Made by a program: the position numbers and the translations under genes | Shown: piece after piece, positions 1-8,044 of the stretch | How the letters are laid out: every line of letters starts with the position of its first letter | Position numbering within the stretch: position 1 is the first letter of the stretch | DNA from: Deltaproteobacteria bacterium | GTDB taxonomy: Bacteria; Myxococcota_A; UBA9042; PHBI01; JACKFB01 | DNA: 64,000 bases | Reading direction: 5' to 3' | Assembly (NCBI GenBank): GCA_020632695.1 | Contig: JACKFB010000004.1 | Coordinates: forward strand, 310,001 to 374,000 | The notes under the pieces: generated by a model | What the model was told of the DNA's origin: nothing | The model's database searches: none | The model's input: the letters and a program-made list of their open reading frames with translations, nothing else

Positions 1-1
1 C

Positions 2-955
2 GCCTCCCTGCTCATCCAGCGCATCGAGGCGGACCGCACGGTCTTCCGCATCGGCGACAAGGACATCGAGCGGCTGCTCGAGGCCGGCCTCCCCCGCGAC
101 GTCATCATGTTCATGCGCGAGACGCCGGCACGCTTCAGCGCCCCGAGTGAAGACGAGCCCCCGGCCGGCGAGGCGCCCGCGCCCTCCGCAGAGGCGAGGA
201 CCTCGGTGGCCGAGCTCGTGAAGCTCGTGAAGAGCGGCTCCAGCGACGCGGCCATCGTCACCAAGCTCGCCCACCTGCCCCCGCTGGTCGAGCTCACCAG
301 CCGCGACGCGGACCGGCTCCACGAGGCCGGCGCCTCGCCCGCGCTGCTGCGCTACCTGCTCGCGAAGTCCGAGCGCGACCAGCCGTTGGCCTTGGGTCCC
401 CCAACGGCCCCCACCCGACGCGCCGCCGCCGAGCGTCGCGCCTCCGCCGCGACCTCGAAGTCGCCCGCCGCCCCGCCCTCGGAGTCCTTCACCGACTCGG
501 GCAACCTCATCTTCTCCGGCGGCTTCGCCGTCGACCGCAAGGTGCCCAAGGACGGCAGCTCCAGCACCGAGCTCATCCTGACCCCATCCCTCGGCATCTT
601 CGTGGCGAACGGTTTCCTCCTCGAGGCGGGGCTCGCCTTCGCGGTGCGGGAAGGCTCGGACGGCTTCGGCATCCGGTTCGCCCCGGGCTACTACGCCAAG
701 CTCGGCGGCGGAACCCTCGCGCTCTTCGGGCAGGCCGTCCTCGGCTTCGAGAAGTCGGGCTCCCTCAAGGCCCCGGCCGGCGGCTTCCGCGTCGGCCTGG
801 CCATCGCCCCCGGAAAGGACGTTGGCCCCCTCATCCGCATCGGCCCGACGCTCTTGTGGACCAAGGTCACCACCCAGTCCGAATTCCTCGACGAGTCCAT
901 CTCGTCCAAAGCCCGCGTCATGACCTTCGGCACTGACATCGGCCTCTGGTTCTGA
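2..955 (+). CDS. Envelope protein with helical modules and C-terminal barrel-like domain (5' partial)
   Basis: The frame is open from base 2, so the N-terminus lies outside the window. Residues of about 8-38 and 68-122 look like two copies of a helical module: each ends in an alanine-glycine turn followed by hydrophobic helix (AGLPRDVIMFM and AGASPALLRYLLAKS). An Ala/Pro-rich linker follows. The last 150 or so residues alternate polar and hydrophobic positions with many glycines and end in LWF, as outer-membrane barrels of Gram-negative bacteria often do. I do not recognise a named family. Placement in the outer membrane is inference from the strand pattern and terminal Phe. A hairpin 31 bases after the stop may end the transcript. 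Confidence 0.65.
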   Translation, partial: ASLLIQRIEADRTVFRIGDKDIERLLEAGLPRDVIMFMRETPARFSAPSEDEPPAGEAPAPSAEARTSVAELVKLVKSGSSDAAIVTKLAHLPPLVELTSRDADRLHEAGASPALLRYLLAKSERDQPLALGPPTAPTRRAAAERRASAATSKSPAAPPSESFTDSGNLIFSGGFAVDRKVPKDGSSSTELILTPSLGIFVANGFLLEAGLAFAVREGSDGFGIRFAPGYYAKLGGGTLALFGQAVLGFEKSGSLKAPAGGFRVGLAIAPGKDVGPLIRIGPTLLWTKVTTQSEFLDESISSKARVMTFGTDIGLWF

Positions 956-985
956 CCGCCCGCTCCGCCGCCGCCGCGAACAGCT

Positions 986-1001
986 GACCCGCGCCCGGGT
1001 C
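986..1001 (+). terminator. Short GC hairpin after the barrel-like gene
   Basis: GACCCG and CGGGTC form a perfect 6-bp stem with a four-base loop, 31 bases beyond the stop codon at 955. There is no T-tract, so this is only a candidate for transcription termination or mRNA 3'-end protection. The rest of 956-1074 shows nothing else. Confidence 0.3.
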
Positions 1002-1074
1002 GCACTCCGCCACCCGCCCGCCGCTGGCACCGGGCTGCCCTTGCGGCCTCTCGGCGCATCGGCGACGCTCTCCG

Positions 1075-1446
1075 GTGCGCCCGAAGCCGAGGAGCCTCGT
1101 CATCGCCAAGCCACCGTACACCCGCGTCGCGGTGGTCCAGCTCGACTACATCCCGGCGGCCCTGATCGACCACCGCTCGCCGCTGGAGGACCCAGCCTTC
1201 GCGCTGGCCAAGGGCGACTCCCTGGAGCCCGCCGGCGGCTGCCCCCCGGCCTTCAGCGAGCGCCTCAAGGCCCTGCGCACCCGCATCCGGACCACCTACG
1301 GCGAGCAGCTCTGGCTACGGATCCAGGCGATCCTCCAGACCTCCCGCGCCCGCGGCGTCGAAATCCTGCTATTCCCCGAGTACCAGGAGCCCGATTCGGT
1401 TGTTGTCAGCGAATTACTAGATTGTGCTAAATTAGTAGTTCGGTAG
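1075..1446 (+). pseudogene. Truncated carbon-nitrogen hydrolase (nitrilase) family gene
   Basis: A GTG-started frame of 123 codons. It begins like a nitrilase-superfamily domain: a first beta strand VAVVQLDYIP, then a helix, then VEILLFPEYQ, whose Glu sits where the family has its catalytic Glu. Nitrilase domains usually run 250-300 residues and need later Lys and Cys residues. Here the similarity stops right after the Glu, and the last 20 residues or so are encoded by a stretch much richer in A+T (about 1395-1450). That stretch also holds a promoter-like motif for the following fic gene. The simplest reading is that an incoming fic cassette cut the gene. No nitrilase remainder is visible downstream of fic. 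An intact but tiny protein is unlikely. Confidence 0.6.
1403..1433 (+). promoter_or_regulatory. Candidate sigma-70-type promoter for fic in an AT-rich island
   Basis: TTGTCA at 1403-1408 and CTAAAT/TAAATT at 1427-1433 are spaced 18-19 bases apart, with a TG two bases before the second -10 option. The ten-base unit TAGTAGTTCG occurs twice in a row just downstream (about 1433-1453). The island is strikingly AT-rich for this genome. AGGA at 1455-1458 is a well-spaced ribosome binding site for the ATG at 1468. Confidence 0.45.
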
Positions 1447-1467
1447 TAGTTCGCAGGACGCAAACCG

Positions 1468-2826
1468 ATGAAAGTCCCGAAGGTCCCGCCGAGCCGGGCT
1501 GAACTCTGGGCCAAGGTCCACGACCCAGAGCGCGTGTTCAAGGTCTTCGTCACCTCGGGCGAACTCAGTTCTGGCCATGCCGAACGGTACTTGAGTTGGG
1601 ACGAGTTGCTCCGCCGAGAGCCGCCCGGCGACCTCACCCACGAGGAGTGGTGGCTTGCGGAGAAGCTCCATCGCGAGCGAGGCAGGCGCTTGGTGCCTGT
1701 TCGCGACAAGGCTGGAGCGCCCTTCAGCTACTGCCTCGTGGATCCCATCCCTGAGCGTTTGCACGTCATCGACCAGGGGGCGGGCGGGCGCATCGAGATG
1801 CCCAAGGAGATCGCGAACCCTGACACGAAGGATCGGTACTACGTCAGTTCGCTCATCGAAGAGGCCATCACTTCCAGCCAGATCGAGGGAGCGACCACGA
1901 CGCGGCGGGTTGCGCAGGAGATGTTGCGAACTGGCCGGGAGCCGCGTGATCACAGCGAACGGATGATTGCCAACAACTTCCGCACCATGCAGCGCATCGG
2001 CGAGCTGAAGAGTGAAGCGCTGACGGCTGACCTGGTGCTCGAGCTGCACCGCATCGTCACCGACGAAACCCTCGACGACCCGAGCGCTGCAGGACGCCTT
2101 CGACGTGCGGACGAGGTCGTCGCCGTCGTCGGGAACCATGGCGAGGTCTATCACGAGCCGCCGCCGGCGGAGGAGCTGGGCGAGCGGATGGACGCCATGT
2201 GCCGATTCGCGAACAACGAGACTCCCGATGGGTTCGTTCACCCGGCGCTGCGCTCGATCATCCTCCACTTCTGGCTCGCCTACGACCACCCGTTCGTCGA
2301 CGGGAATGGACGAACGGCCCGCGCGCTCTTCTACTGGTCCATGCTGCATCAGGGTTACTGGCTCTTCGAGTTCGTCTCGATCTCGAGCGCGATCCTGGCC
2401 AGCTCGACCCAGTACGGACGGGCGTTCCTGCTCACCGAGGTCGATGACAACGACCTCACCTACTTCATCCTCTACCACCTGAAGGTCATCCAGCGCGCCA
2501 TCGACGAGCTGCACGCCTACGTGGAGCGGAAGGCGTCGGAAGTACGGAGCGCGGAGTCCCTCCTTCGTACCACGGTGACCTTGAACCATCGCCAGCGCGC
2601 GCTGCTGAGCCACGCCCTGCGGCATCCCAGATTTCGATACACGTTCGACTCGCACAAGAACAGCCACGACGTCGTGTACCAGACGGCCCGTACCGACCTG
2701 CTGCAGCTTGCGAAGCTAGGCCTGCTCACCCAGCAGAAGATCGGTCGACGCATGCACTTCGAGGCCCCTGCCGACCTCGAGCAGAGGCTCCCTCGCATCG
2801 ACGGTGACGAGACCTTGCGCCGCTGA
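1468..2826 (+). CDS. Fic-domain AMP-transferase with N-terminal inhibitory helix and C-terminal winged helix
   Basis: A 452-residue Fic protein. The active-site loop HPFVDGNGRTAR (about residues 274-285) matches HxFxxGNGRxxR, so it should transfer AMP from ATP to a target hydroxyl group. Before it lies SSQIEG (about residue 137), fitting the (S/T)xxxE(G/N) inhibitory motif whose Glu blocks ATP in class II Fic proteins. The protein should therefore be self-inhibited until released. A C-terminal winged-helix-like part (RTDLLQLAKLGLLTQQKIGRR) is typical of larger stand-alone Fic proteins and suggests DNA binding or autoregulation. The ATG at 1468 has AGGA nine bases before it. Lower G+C upstream and the broken neighbour gene point to horizontal arrival. 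No separate antitoxin gene is adjacent. The target is unknown. Confidence 0.93.
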   Translation: MKVPKVPPSRAELWAKVHDPERVFKVFVTSGELSSGHAERYLSWDELLRREPPGDLTHEEWWLAEKLHRERGRRLVPVRDKAGAPFSYCLVDPIPERLHVIDQGAGGRIEMPKEIANPDTKDRYYVSSLIEEAITSSQIEGATTTRRVAQEMLRTGREPRDHSERMIANNFRTMQRIGELKSEALTADLVLELHRIVTDETLDDPSAAGRLRRADEVVAVVGNHGEVYHEPPPAEELGERMDAMCRFANNETPDGFVHPALRSIILHFWLAYDHPFVDGNGRTARALFYWSMLHQGYWLFEFVSISSAILASSTQYGRAFLLTEVDDNDLTYFILYHLKVIQRAIDELHAYVERKASEVRSAESLLRTTVTLNHRQRALLSHALRHPRFRYTFDSHKNSHDVVYQTARTDLLQLAKLGLLTQQKIGRRMHFEAPADLEQRLPRIDGDETLRR

Positions 2827-2898
2827 CGGTACACGCCTTGCCCGACAAGCCACGCGAGTGATGGCTCTGCGACGACCCACGAGGACGTTGGACGCGAG

Positions 2899-3003
2899 AT
2901 GGACGAGCTGCCCAGCAAGCAGCATCGAGACGCACTCTGCGAGAAGTTCGCGGAGCTTGCTCGCGAAGAGCTGGTGGCCTTGGACCCGACTTCTGCCGCG
3001 TGA
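2899..3003 (+). CDS. Possible 34-residue ORF or gene remnant after fic
   Basis: An ATG frame, in phase with fic after its stop, encodes a charged helical peptide (MDELPSKQHRDALCEKFAEL and on) ending at 3003. There is no clear ribosome binding site. It may be the tail of a gene brought in or broken with fic, or chance. The gap 2827-3009 holds nothing else. Confidence 0.2.
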   Translation: MDELPSKQHRDALCEKFAELAREELVALDPTSAA

Positions 3004-3009
3004 AGTTCG

Positions 3010-4212
3010 TCAGCGCTGCTCGATGAAGTCGGCGAAGAGCTGGGTGGCGTAGATCTGGTGGCCGTCGGACCAGACGCCGATGCCGGTGAGCTGGTAGTGG
3101 GGGTCGAGGAGGGCCTCGCGGTGGTTGGGGCTGTCCATCCACAGGCGCAGGAGGTCGCGGGCGACGTCGTCGCTGGGGATGGTCATGGCGAGGTTCTCGC
3201 CGGCGGTGCCGTAGCGGGTGACGCCGGCCGCCTTCATGCGGTGGGTGAAGCGGGGGTGGCTGGCGTCGGGTGACTCGTGGCCGAAGTAGTGGAGGCGGGA
3301 CATCTCCTCGCTGTGGCCGGTGGCCGCGCGGGCGAGGGTGGCGTTCGGCTCCAGGGGGGCGGCGCCTTGGGCTTCGCGCTGGGCGTTGACCAGGTCCAGG
3401 ATGCGGCGCTCGAGCGCCTGGCGGGCCTTGGGGCCCATGAGGTCCTTGGAGCGCAGGGCGGGTGCTGGGGCCGGTGCGTCGTCGAAGGGCTGGGCGGCGA
3501 CGGCGGGGGCTGGTGGCGCGGGGCTCGTGGCCGTCGGGCGGGCGTCGCCGAAGGGCTGGTCCTGGCGGAGGCCGGGCAGGGCCGGAGCTGCCGGCTGGGG
3601 CAGCGGGACGGCGTCCTCTTCGGTGCCGTAGCTGTCATCGCCGTAGACGGGCGCTGCCTCGTCGTAGGTGCCGTCGTCTCGGGGCGGGTCGTAGGCCTCC
3701 GGGTCGGCCTCGTCGCCGTCGTCCCAGGTGCCGTCGTCGTAGGTGCCGTCGTCGTAGGTGCCGTCGTCGTAGGGCGGCGCCGGCGGCTCGTAGGTCGGCG
3801 GCTGCGGCTGCGGCGCGCGGTAGCGGCCCTGGTTGGCGCCCTCGGGGATCCAGGTGGGCGGCGGCCCTCGGCGCACCGGCGGCGGCTGGTAGATGGGCGC
3901 CCGGCGCTGGGGCGGCGGCGGGACGTAGACCGGCGGCGGGACGTAGACCGGCGGCGGGTAGTAGACCTCGACCTCGGGCTCGGCCTCGGCGGCCAGGGCG
4001 GCGGCCATCACGGCGGCGCCGAAGAAGAAACCGGCGGCTCGCAGCGCCCGGCGGGCCGGGCGGCGGTGGCGGACCTGGAGCCGCACCTGCGGCTCGCCGG
4101 GGAGGATGCCGTGGCGGTGCCCGTGGCCCGGGCCACGGGCCAGGGCGTCGGGCGCGGTGGCGGCGAGGCTCATCAGCGCGACGAGGGCGGTGGCGAGGGC
4201 GCGGGTCTTCAT
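3010..4212 (-). CDS. Secreted CAP (SCP/PR1-like) domain protein with proline-rich and DDGTY-repeat linker
   Basis: The chosen ATG at 4212 begins a clear signal peptide (MKTRALATALVALMSLAA, cut near ALA-R). An upstream start at 4269 would bury it. After a His/Arg-rich stretch and a hydrophobic Ala segment (about residues 60-75) comes a low-complexity linker with PPPVYVPPP and the repeat DDGTY. The repeat is encoded by three 15-base units at 3731-3775. The C-terminal 125 residues form a CAP domain: a QREAQG helix, HSEEMSRLHYFGH, GENLAM, and PNHREALLDPHYQLTGIGVW with the conserved HxE/GEN/NHR signatures. Bacterial CAP proteins are exported and mostly of unknown activity. The length of 400 residues is mainly linker. 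No operon partner is evident. Confidence 0.85.
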   Translation of the reverse strand: MKTRALATALVALMSLAATAPDALARGPGHGHRHGILPGEPQVRLQVRHRRPARRALRAAGFFFGAAVMAAALAAEAEPEVEVYYPPPVYVPPPVYVPPPPQRRAPIYQPPPVRRGPPPTWIPEGANQGRYRAPQPQPPTYEPPAPPYDDGTYDDGTYDDGTWDDGDEADPEAYDPPRDDGTYDEAAPVYGDDSYGTEEDAVPLPQPAAPALPGLRQDQPFGDARPTATSPAPPAPAVAAQPFDDAPAPAPALRSKDLMGPKARQALERRILDLVNAQREAQGAAPLEPNATLARAATGHSEEMSRLHYFGHESPDASHPRFTHRMKAAGVTRYGTAGENLAMTIPSDDVARDLLRLWMDSPNHREALLDPHYQLTGIGVWSDGHQIYATQLFADFIEQR

Positions 4213-4301
4213 GGCGGGCCTCTGGCGGGCGGTCGGGATGGTGCTCCGACGCCGCGCTCCCGCCGGCATTCACCGCCGCTGGCGATTCGCTGGGGGCCTC
4301 G

Positions 4302-6068
4302 TCAGCCCTTGAGCGTCGCCGCCACGATGCCGGGCACCTTGAGCCAGCTCGGGTCGGCCTCGAAGGCCGCCAGCTTGCGGCCGATCTCCGCCGTGTTGCG
4401 GTTGGTGACGAACCAGGGCGGCTTCGGGAACACCCGGAAGGGCCCGCGGATGACGGTCTTCTGGGGGCGGTCGAAGAAGAGCGAGTTGTGGACCACGCCC
4501 ACGCCGCTCTGGATGTCGTAGATGTCGTGGCCGGGGAAGGCGCCCCAGGTGGTCGACACGAAGCCGTAGGCCAGCGCCGGCCAGTGGTTGATGACCACCG
4601 AGCCGTAGCGCAGGTTGGCGATGGCGCGCTCGACCGCCTCGGCCACCGCCGGGTCCTTGAGGCTGGCCGGGTGCACCAGCAGCGAGGCGTTCAGGGTGCC
4701 CCACATGCGCTCGTTGCAGAACTCGACGGCGCGGTCGATGAACTCGACCACCGAGCCGGCCTCGAGCGCCGTCTCGCCGAAGAGGCCGCAGAAGGCCTCG
4801 GTCTGGAAGCAGGGGTCGTCCGGGTTCGAGGGGTCCACGTCGCTGACCAGGGTCCAGGGCAGGCCGTCGGCGCGCGCCTTGCCGTACTGCTCGGCGTCGG
4901 GGTGCTCCTTGACGAAGAGGTTCCAGCGGTCCTCGGCGCCCGGGTAGTAGGCCCGGCGCCGGGGCGTCGCCTCGAGGACCTTGCGCACCTCCTCGAGCAG
5001 CGGGCGCCGCTGGTCCCAGCCCGCGTGGGTGATGAGCATCCGCGTGGCGTTGCAGTTGAAGCCGGCGTTGTTGCACAGCGACGACGCGATGTTGGCGCCC
5101 TGGAACTCGCGGTCGGACGCGCTCCACGGGCCGGGCACGACGATCATCGGGCTGACGTTGCCCAGCTCGCTGGTGATGCGCTTGGTGTTCAGCGGCTTCT
5201 TCGCGGCCTTGCGGCGCGCGCCGTCGGGACCCCCGCCGAACACGATGGCGTCGTGGGTCTTGTCGGAGCCGGTGATGTGGATCTCGTCGATGTCCTCGTG
5301 GTTGCAGAGGTACTGGCCCTCGGCCGCGCCTCCGTAGACGATGCGCAGGAAGCCGCGCTCGACCAGGGCCTGGAAGGCCTCGGCGATGAAGGGCCCCAGG
5401 TACTCGTTGACCGGGTTCATCTTGAGGACGCAGACCTGGTCCTCGACGAAGAGCTTGTAGAGCACGTCCATGGGGCCGATGGACGCGACGTTGCCGGCGC
5501 CCAGCACCAGCGCGACCTTGCCCTCGATGGTCCCGCCGGCCGCCTTGACGCGGTAGATGTGGGCCTGGTTGTCGGCCAGGTTCTGCTCGGTGACGCCCGG
5601 CTCCATCCAGATCTCGCCGCTGAAGCCCGCGTAGAAGAGCTTGTCCCACTGGTCGACGGGCGCCACCTCGGCGACCACCTGTCCGCCGGCCACCGTCTTG
5701 ACCTTCCCGGCGATCTTCGGCCGCCCGCTCTTCTCGATCTCGCGCAGGGACTTCTCGAAGAGCCGCAGGTTGCGCAGCGTGGTGAACGGCCCGCCCAGCC
5801 ACTCCTCGCCCTCGGTGGGCGTGCCGCGGGTGATGCCCTTGGCCTCGCACGCCCGCGCGACCCAGCGCTCGCTCACCGCGAAGGTGTCCTTGCGCAGCTT
5901 CTCCAAGAGCGCGATGCGCTCGCGCACGCTCAACGCCACCCAGGCGTCCTTGTGGTCGCGCACCACCGCGACGGCGCGATCCATCTGCGTGGTCGACGTC
6001 GGGGGGAAGGTGCTCTTGCCCTGGGGAATCTCAACGGTTCCGCGGGCTTCGACGGCGGCTGCGCTCAT
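4302..6068 (-). CDS. Aldehyde dehydrogenase family protein
   Basis: 588 residues, longer than typical 480-500-residue aldehyde dehydrogenases. The catalytic Glu is in ITSELGNVSP and the catalytic Cys in NNAGFNCNATR. A nucleotide-binding segment VALVLGAGNVASIGPMD replaces the usual PWNFP region. NAD(P)-dependent oxidation of an aldehyde is the expected reaction; the substrate cannot be read from sequence. The ATG at 6068 is preceded by AGGAGTG. It lies 48 bases downstream of ettA on the same strand, so the two may be cotranscribed, though they share no obvious function. Confidence 0.88.
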   Translation of the reverse strand: MSAAAVEARGTVEIPQGKSTFPPTSTTQMDRAVAVVRDHKDAWVALSVRERIALLEKLRKDTFAVSERWVARACEAKGITRGTPTEGEEWLGGPFTTLRNLRLFEKSLREIEKSGRPKIAGKVKTVAGGQVVAEVAPVDQWDKLFYAGFSGEIWMEPGVTEQNLADNQAHIYRVKAAGGTIEGKVALVLGAGNVASIGPMDVLYKLFVEDQVCVLKMNPVNEYLGPFIAEAFQALVERGFLRIVYGGAAEGQYLCNHEDIDEIHITGSDKTHDAIVFGGGPDGARRKAAKKPLNTKRITSELGNVSPMIVVPGPWSASDREFQGANIASSLCNNAGFNCNATRMLITHAGWDQRRPLLEEVRKVLEATPRRRAYYPGAEDRWNLFVKEHPDAEQYGKARADGLPWTLVSDVDPSNPDDPCFQTEAFCGLFGETALEAGSVVEFIDRAVEFCNERMWGTLNASLLVHPASLKDPAVAEAVERAIANLRYGSVVINHWPALAYGFVSTTWGAFPGHDIYDIQSGVGVVHNSLFFDRPQKTVIRGPFRVFPKPPWFVTNRNTAEIGRKLAAFEADPSWLKVPGIVAATLKG

Positions 6069-6116
6069 GGCGGGACACTCCTGTGCTCGTGCGCCGCCGA
6101 TGGAACCCCGCCAGCC

Positions 6117-7796
6117 TCAGCGGGTCAAGGGCCGGTACTTGATGCGGTGCGGCTGGTCGGCGTCGGCTCCGAGGCGCTTCTTGCGGTCGCGCTCGTAGTC
6201 CTCCCAGTTACCCTCGAACCAGATGACCTGGCTGTTGCCCTCGAAGGCCAGGATGTGGGTCGCCACGCGGTCCAGCATCCAGCGGTCGTGGCTGACGATG
6301 ACCACGCAGCCCGAGAACTCGAGGATCGCCTCCTCCAGCGCGCGCAGGGTCTCGACGTCCAGGTCGTTGGACGGCTCGTCGAGCAGCACCAGGTTTCCGC
6401 CCTCGATGAGCAGCTTCGCCAGGTGCACGCGGTTGCGCTCGCCGCCCGACAGGTCCTTCACGAACTTCTGCTGGTCGGCGCCCTTGAAGTTGAAGAGCCC
6501 GCAGTACGCCCGCGCGTTGATCTCGCGCTTGCCGATGAGGATGGTCTCGCGACCCTGGCTCATCTCCTGGTACACGGTCTTCTCGCCGTCCAGGTGCGAG
6601 CGGCTCTGGTTGACGTAGGCCGTCTTCACGGTCTCGCCGACGACGAGCTCGCCCCCATCGGGCGTCTCCTCCCCGACGATCATGCGCAGCAGCGTCGACT
6701 TGCCGGCGCCGTTGGGGCCCACCACGCCGACGATGCCGGCGCGCGGCAGGATGAAGTCCAGCCCCTCGAAGAGCAGCTTGTCCCCGTACGCCTTCGTCAG
6801 GTTGTGGGCCTCGACCACCGTGTTGCCCAGGCGCGGGCCCGGCGCGATCGCCATCTGGACCTGGCCCTGGCGCTCCAGGCGCGCCTCCTCCTCGGCCACC
6901 AGCTTCTCATACTGGTTGATGCGCGCCTTGCCCTTGGCCTGGCGCGCCTTCTGGCCCATGCGGATCCACTCGAGCTCCTCCTTCATCGCCTTGCGGCGGT
7001 TTTCGGAGCTCTTGTCCTCCTGGGCCAGCCGCTTCTCCTTCTGGTCCAGCCACTCGGAGTAGCTGCCCTCCCACGGGATGCCCTTGCCGCGGTCCAGCTC
7101 CAGCACCCAGCGCGTGACGTTGTCGAGGAAGTAGCGGTCGTGGGTGACCACCAGCACGGTGCCCGGGTACTCGCGCAGGTGCCGCTCCAGCCAGGCCACC
7201 GACTCGGCGTCCAGGTGGTTGGTGGGCTCGTCGAGCAGCAGGATCTCCGGGCGCTCCAGCAGGATCCGCGTCAGCGCCACGCGCCGCTTCTCGCCGCCCG
7301 ACAGCTTGGTGACGTCGGCGTCGCTCGGCGGGCAGCGCAGCGCCTCCATGGCCAGCTCGAGCCGGCTGTCCAGGTCCCACGCCTCGGCCGCCTCGATGGC
7401 GTCCTGCACGCGCGACTGCTCGGCCAGCACCTTGTCCATCTCGTCGGCGTCCATCGGCTCGCACAGGCGCATGTTCAGCGCCTCGAAGCGGTCCAGCAGC
7501 GCCTTGGTCTCCTTGACGCCCAACTCGACGTTGCCCTTGACGTCCAGCGTCGGGTCCAGCTCCGGCTCCTGGGGCAGGTAGCCGATGCGCACGCCCGGCT
7601 GGACGATGAGCTCGCCCTGGAAGTCGGTGTCCACGCCGGCCACGATCCGCAGCAGCGTCGACTTTCCGGCGCCGTTGGGGCCGAGCACGCCGATCTTCGC
7701 GCCGGCGAAGAACGAGAGGTAGATGCCCGAGAGAAGCTCCTTCCCGGTGGGAAGCACCTTCTTCAGATTGACCATGTTCATGATGATGTCAGCCAT
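6117..7796 (-). CDS. ettA: EttA, energy-dependent translational throttle ABC-F ATPase
   Basis: A 559-residue ABC-F protein, close to the 555 residues of E. coli EttA, with two ATPase cassettes and no membrane segments. Each half has a Walker A (GPNGAGKSTLLRIVAG, GPNGAGKSTLLRMIVG), an LSGGE signature (LSGGEKRRVAL, LSGGERNRVHL) and a Walker B region (LLLDEPTNHLD, LVLLDEPSNDLD). The start MADIIMNMVNLKKV at 7796 matches the family N-terminus. The frame stays open upstream to 8039, but that part is non-family and overlaps the next promoter region. EttA binds the ribosomal E site and gates the first elongation steps according to ATP/ADP level. Confidence 0.95.
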   Translation of the reverse strand: MADIIMNMVNLKKVLPTGKELLSGIYLSFFAGAKIGVLGPNGAGKSTLLRIVAGVDTDFQGELIVQPGVRIGYLPQEPELDPTLDVKGNVELGVKETKALLDRFEALNMRLCEPMDADEMDKVLAEQSRVQDAIEAAEAWDLDSRLELAMEALRCPPSDADVTKLSGGEKRRVALTRILLERPEILLLDEPTNHLDAESVAWLERHLREYPGTVLVVTHDRYFLDNVTRWVLELDRGKGIPWEGSYSEWLDQKEKRLAQEDKSSENRRKAMKEELEWIRMGQKARQAKGKARINQYEKLVAEEEARLERQGQVQMAIAPGPRLGNTVVEAHNLTKAYGDKLLFEGLDFILPRAGIVGVVGPNGAGKSTLLRMIVGEETPDGGELVVGETVKTAYVNQSRSHLDGEKTVYQEMSQGRETILIGKREINARAYCGLFNFKGADQQKFVKDLSGGERNRVHLAKLLIEGGNLVLLDEPSNDLDVETLRALEEAILEFSGCVVIVSHDRWMLDRVATHILAFEGNSQVIWFEGNWEDYERDRKKRLGADADQPHRIKYRPLTR

Positions 7797-7831
7797 GGCC
7801 GGCGTATGCCCGAAGCGGCGGTCGTCGTAAA

Positions 7832-7924
7832 GACCAAATGTGGTCGGCGGGCCGGCCCCGGCGCCGCCGATGTGTGGCGCCCCCGCGCCGGTGCCGTCTC
7901 CCCTCGGGTGCACTGTTTTGTGCA
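7832..7924. promoter_or_regulatory. Two palindromes in the divergent ettA / peptidase intergenic region
   Basis: The gap 7797-8044 separates divergently read genes. It contains GACCA-AATG-TGGTC (7832-7845) and TGCAC-TGTTTT-GTGCA (7909-7924), both perfect short inverted repeats and the second unusually AT-rich for this genome. They could be operators. No convincing -35/-10 pair was found. Confidence 0.25.
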
Positions 7925-8044
7925 GCCAGGCGGCCTCTAGTACCTTGCCCGGACCGCCGCGGGAGGACCGCGGCAGCCTGGCGCGACCACGTTCTGCGGG
8001 GCGACCCGCGCGGCCACGGCAGAGCCCGAGTGCATCCACCAGCC

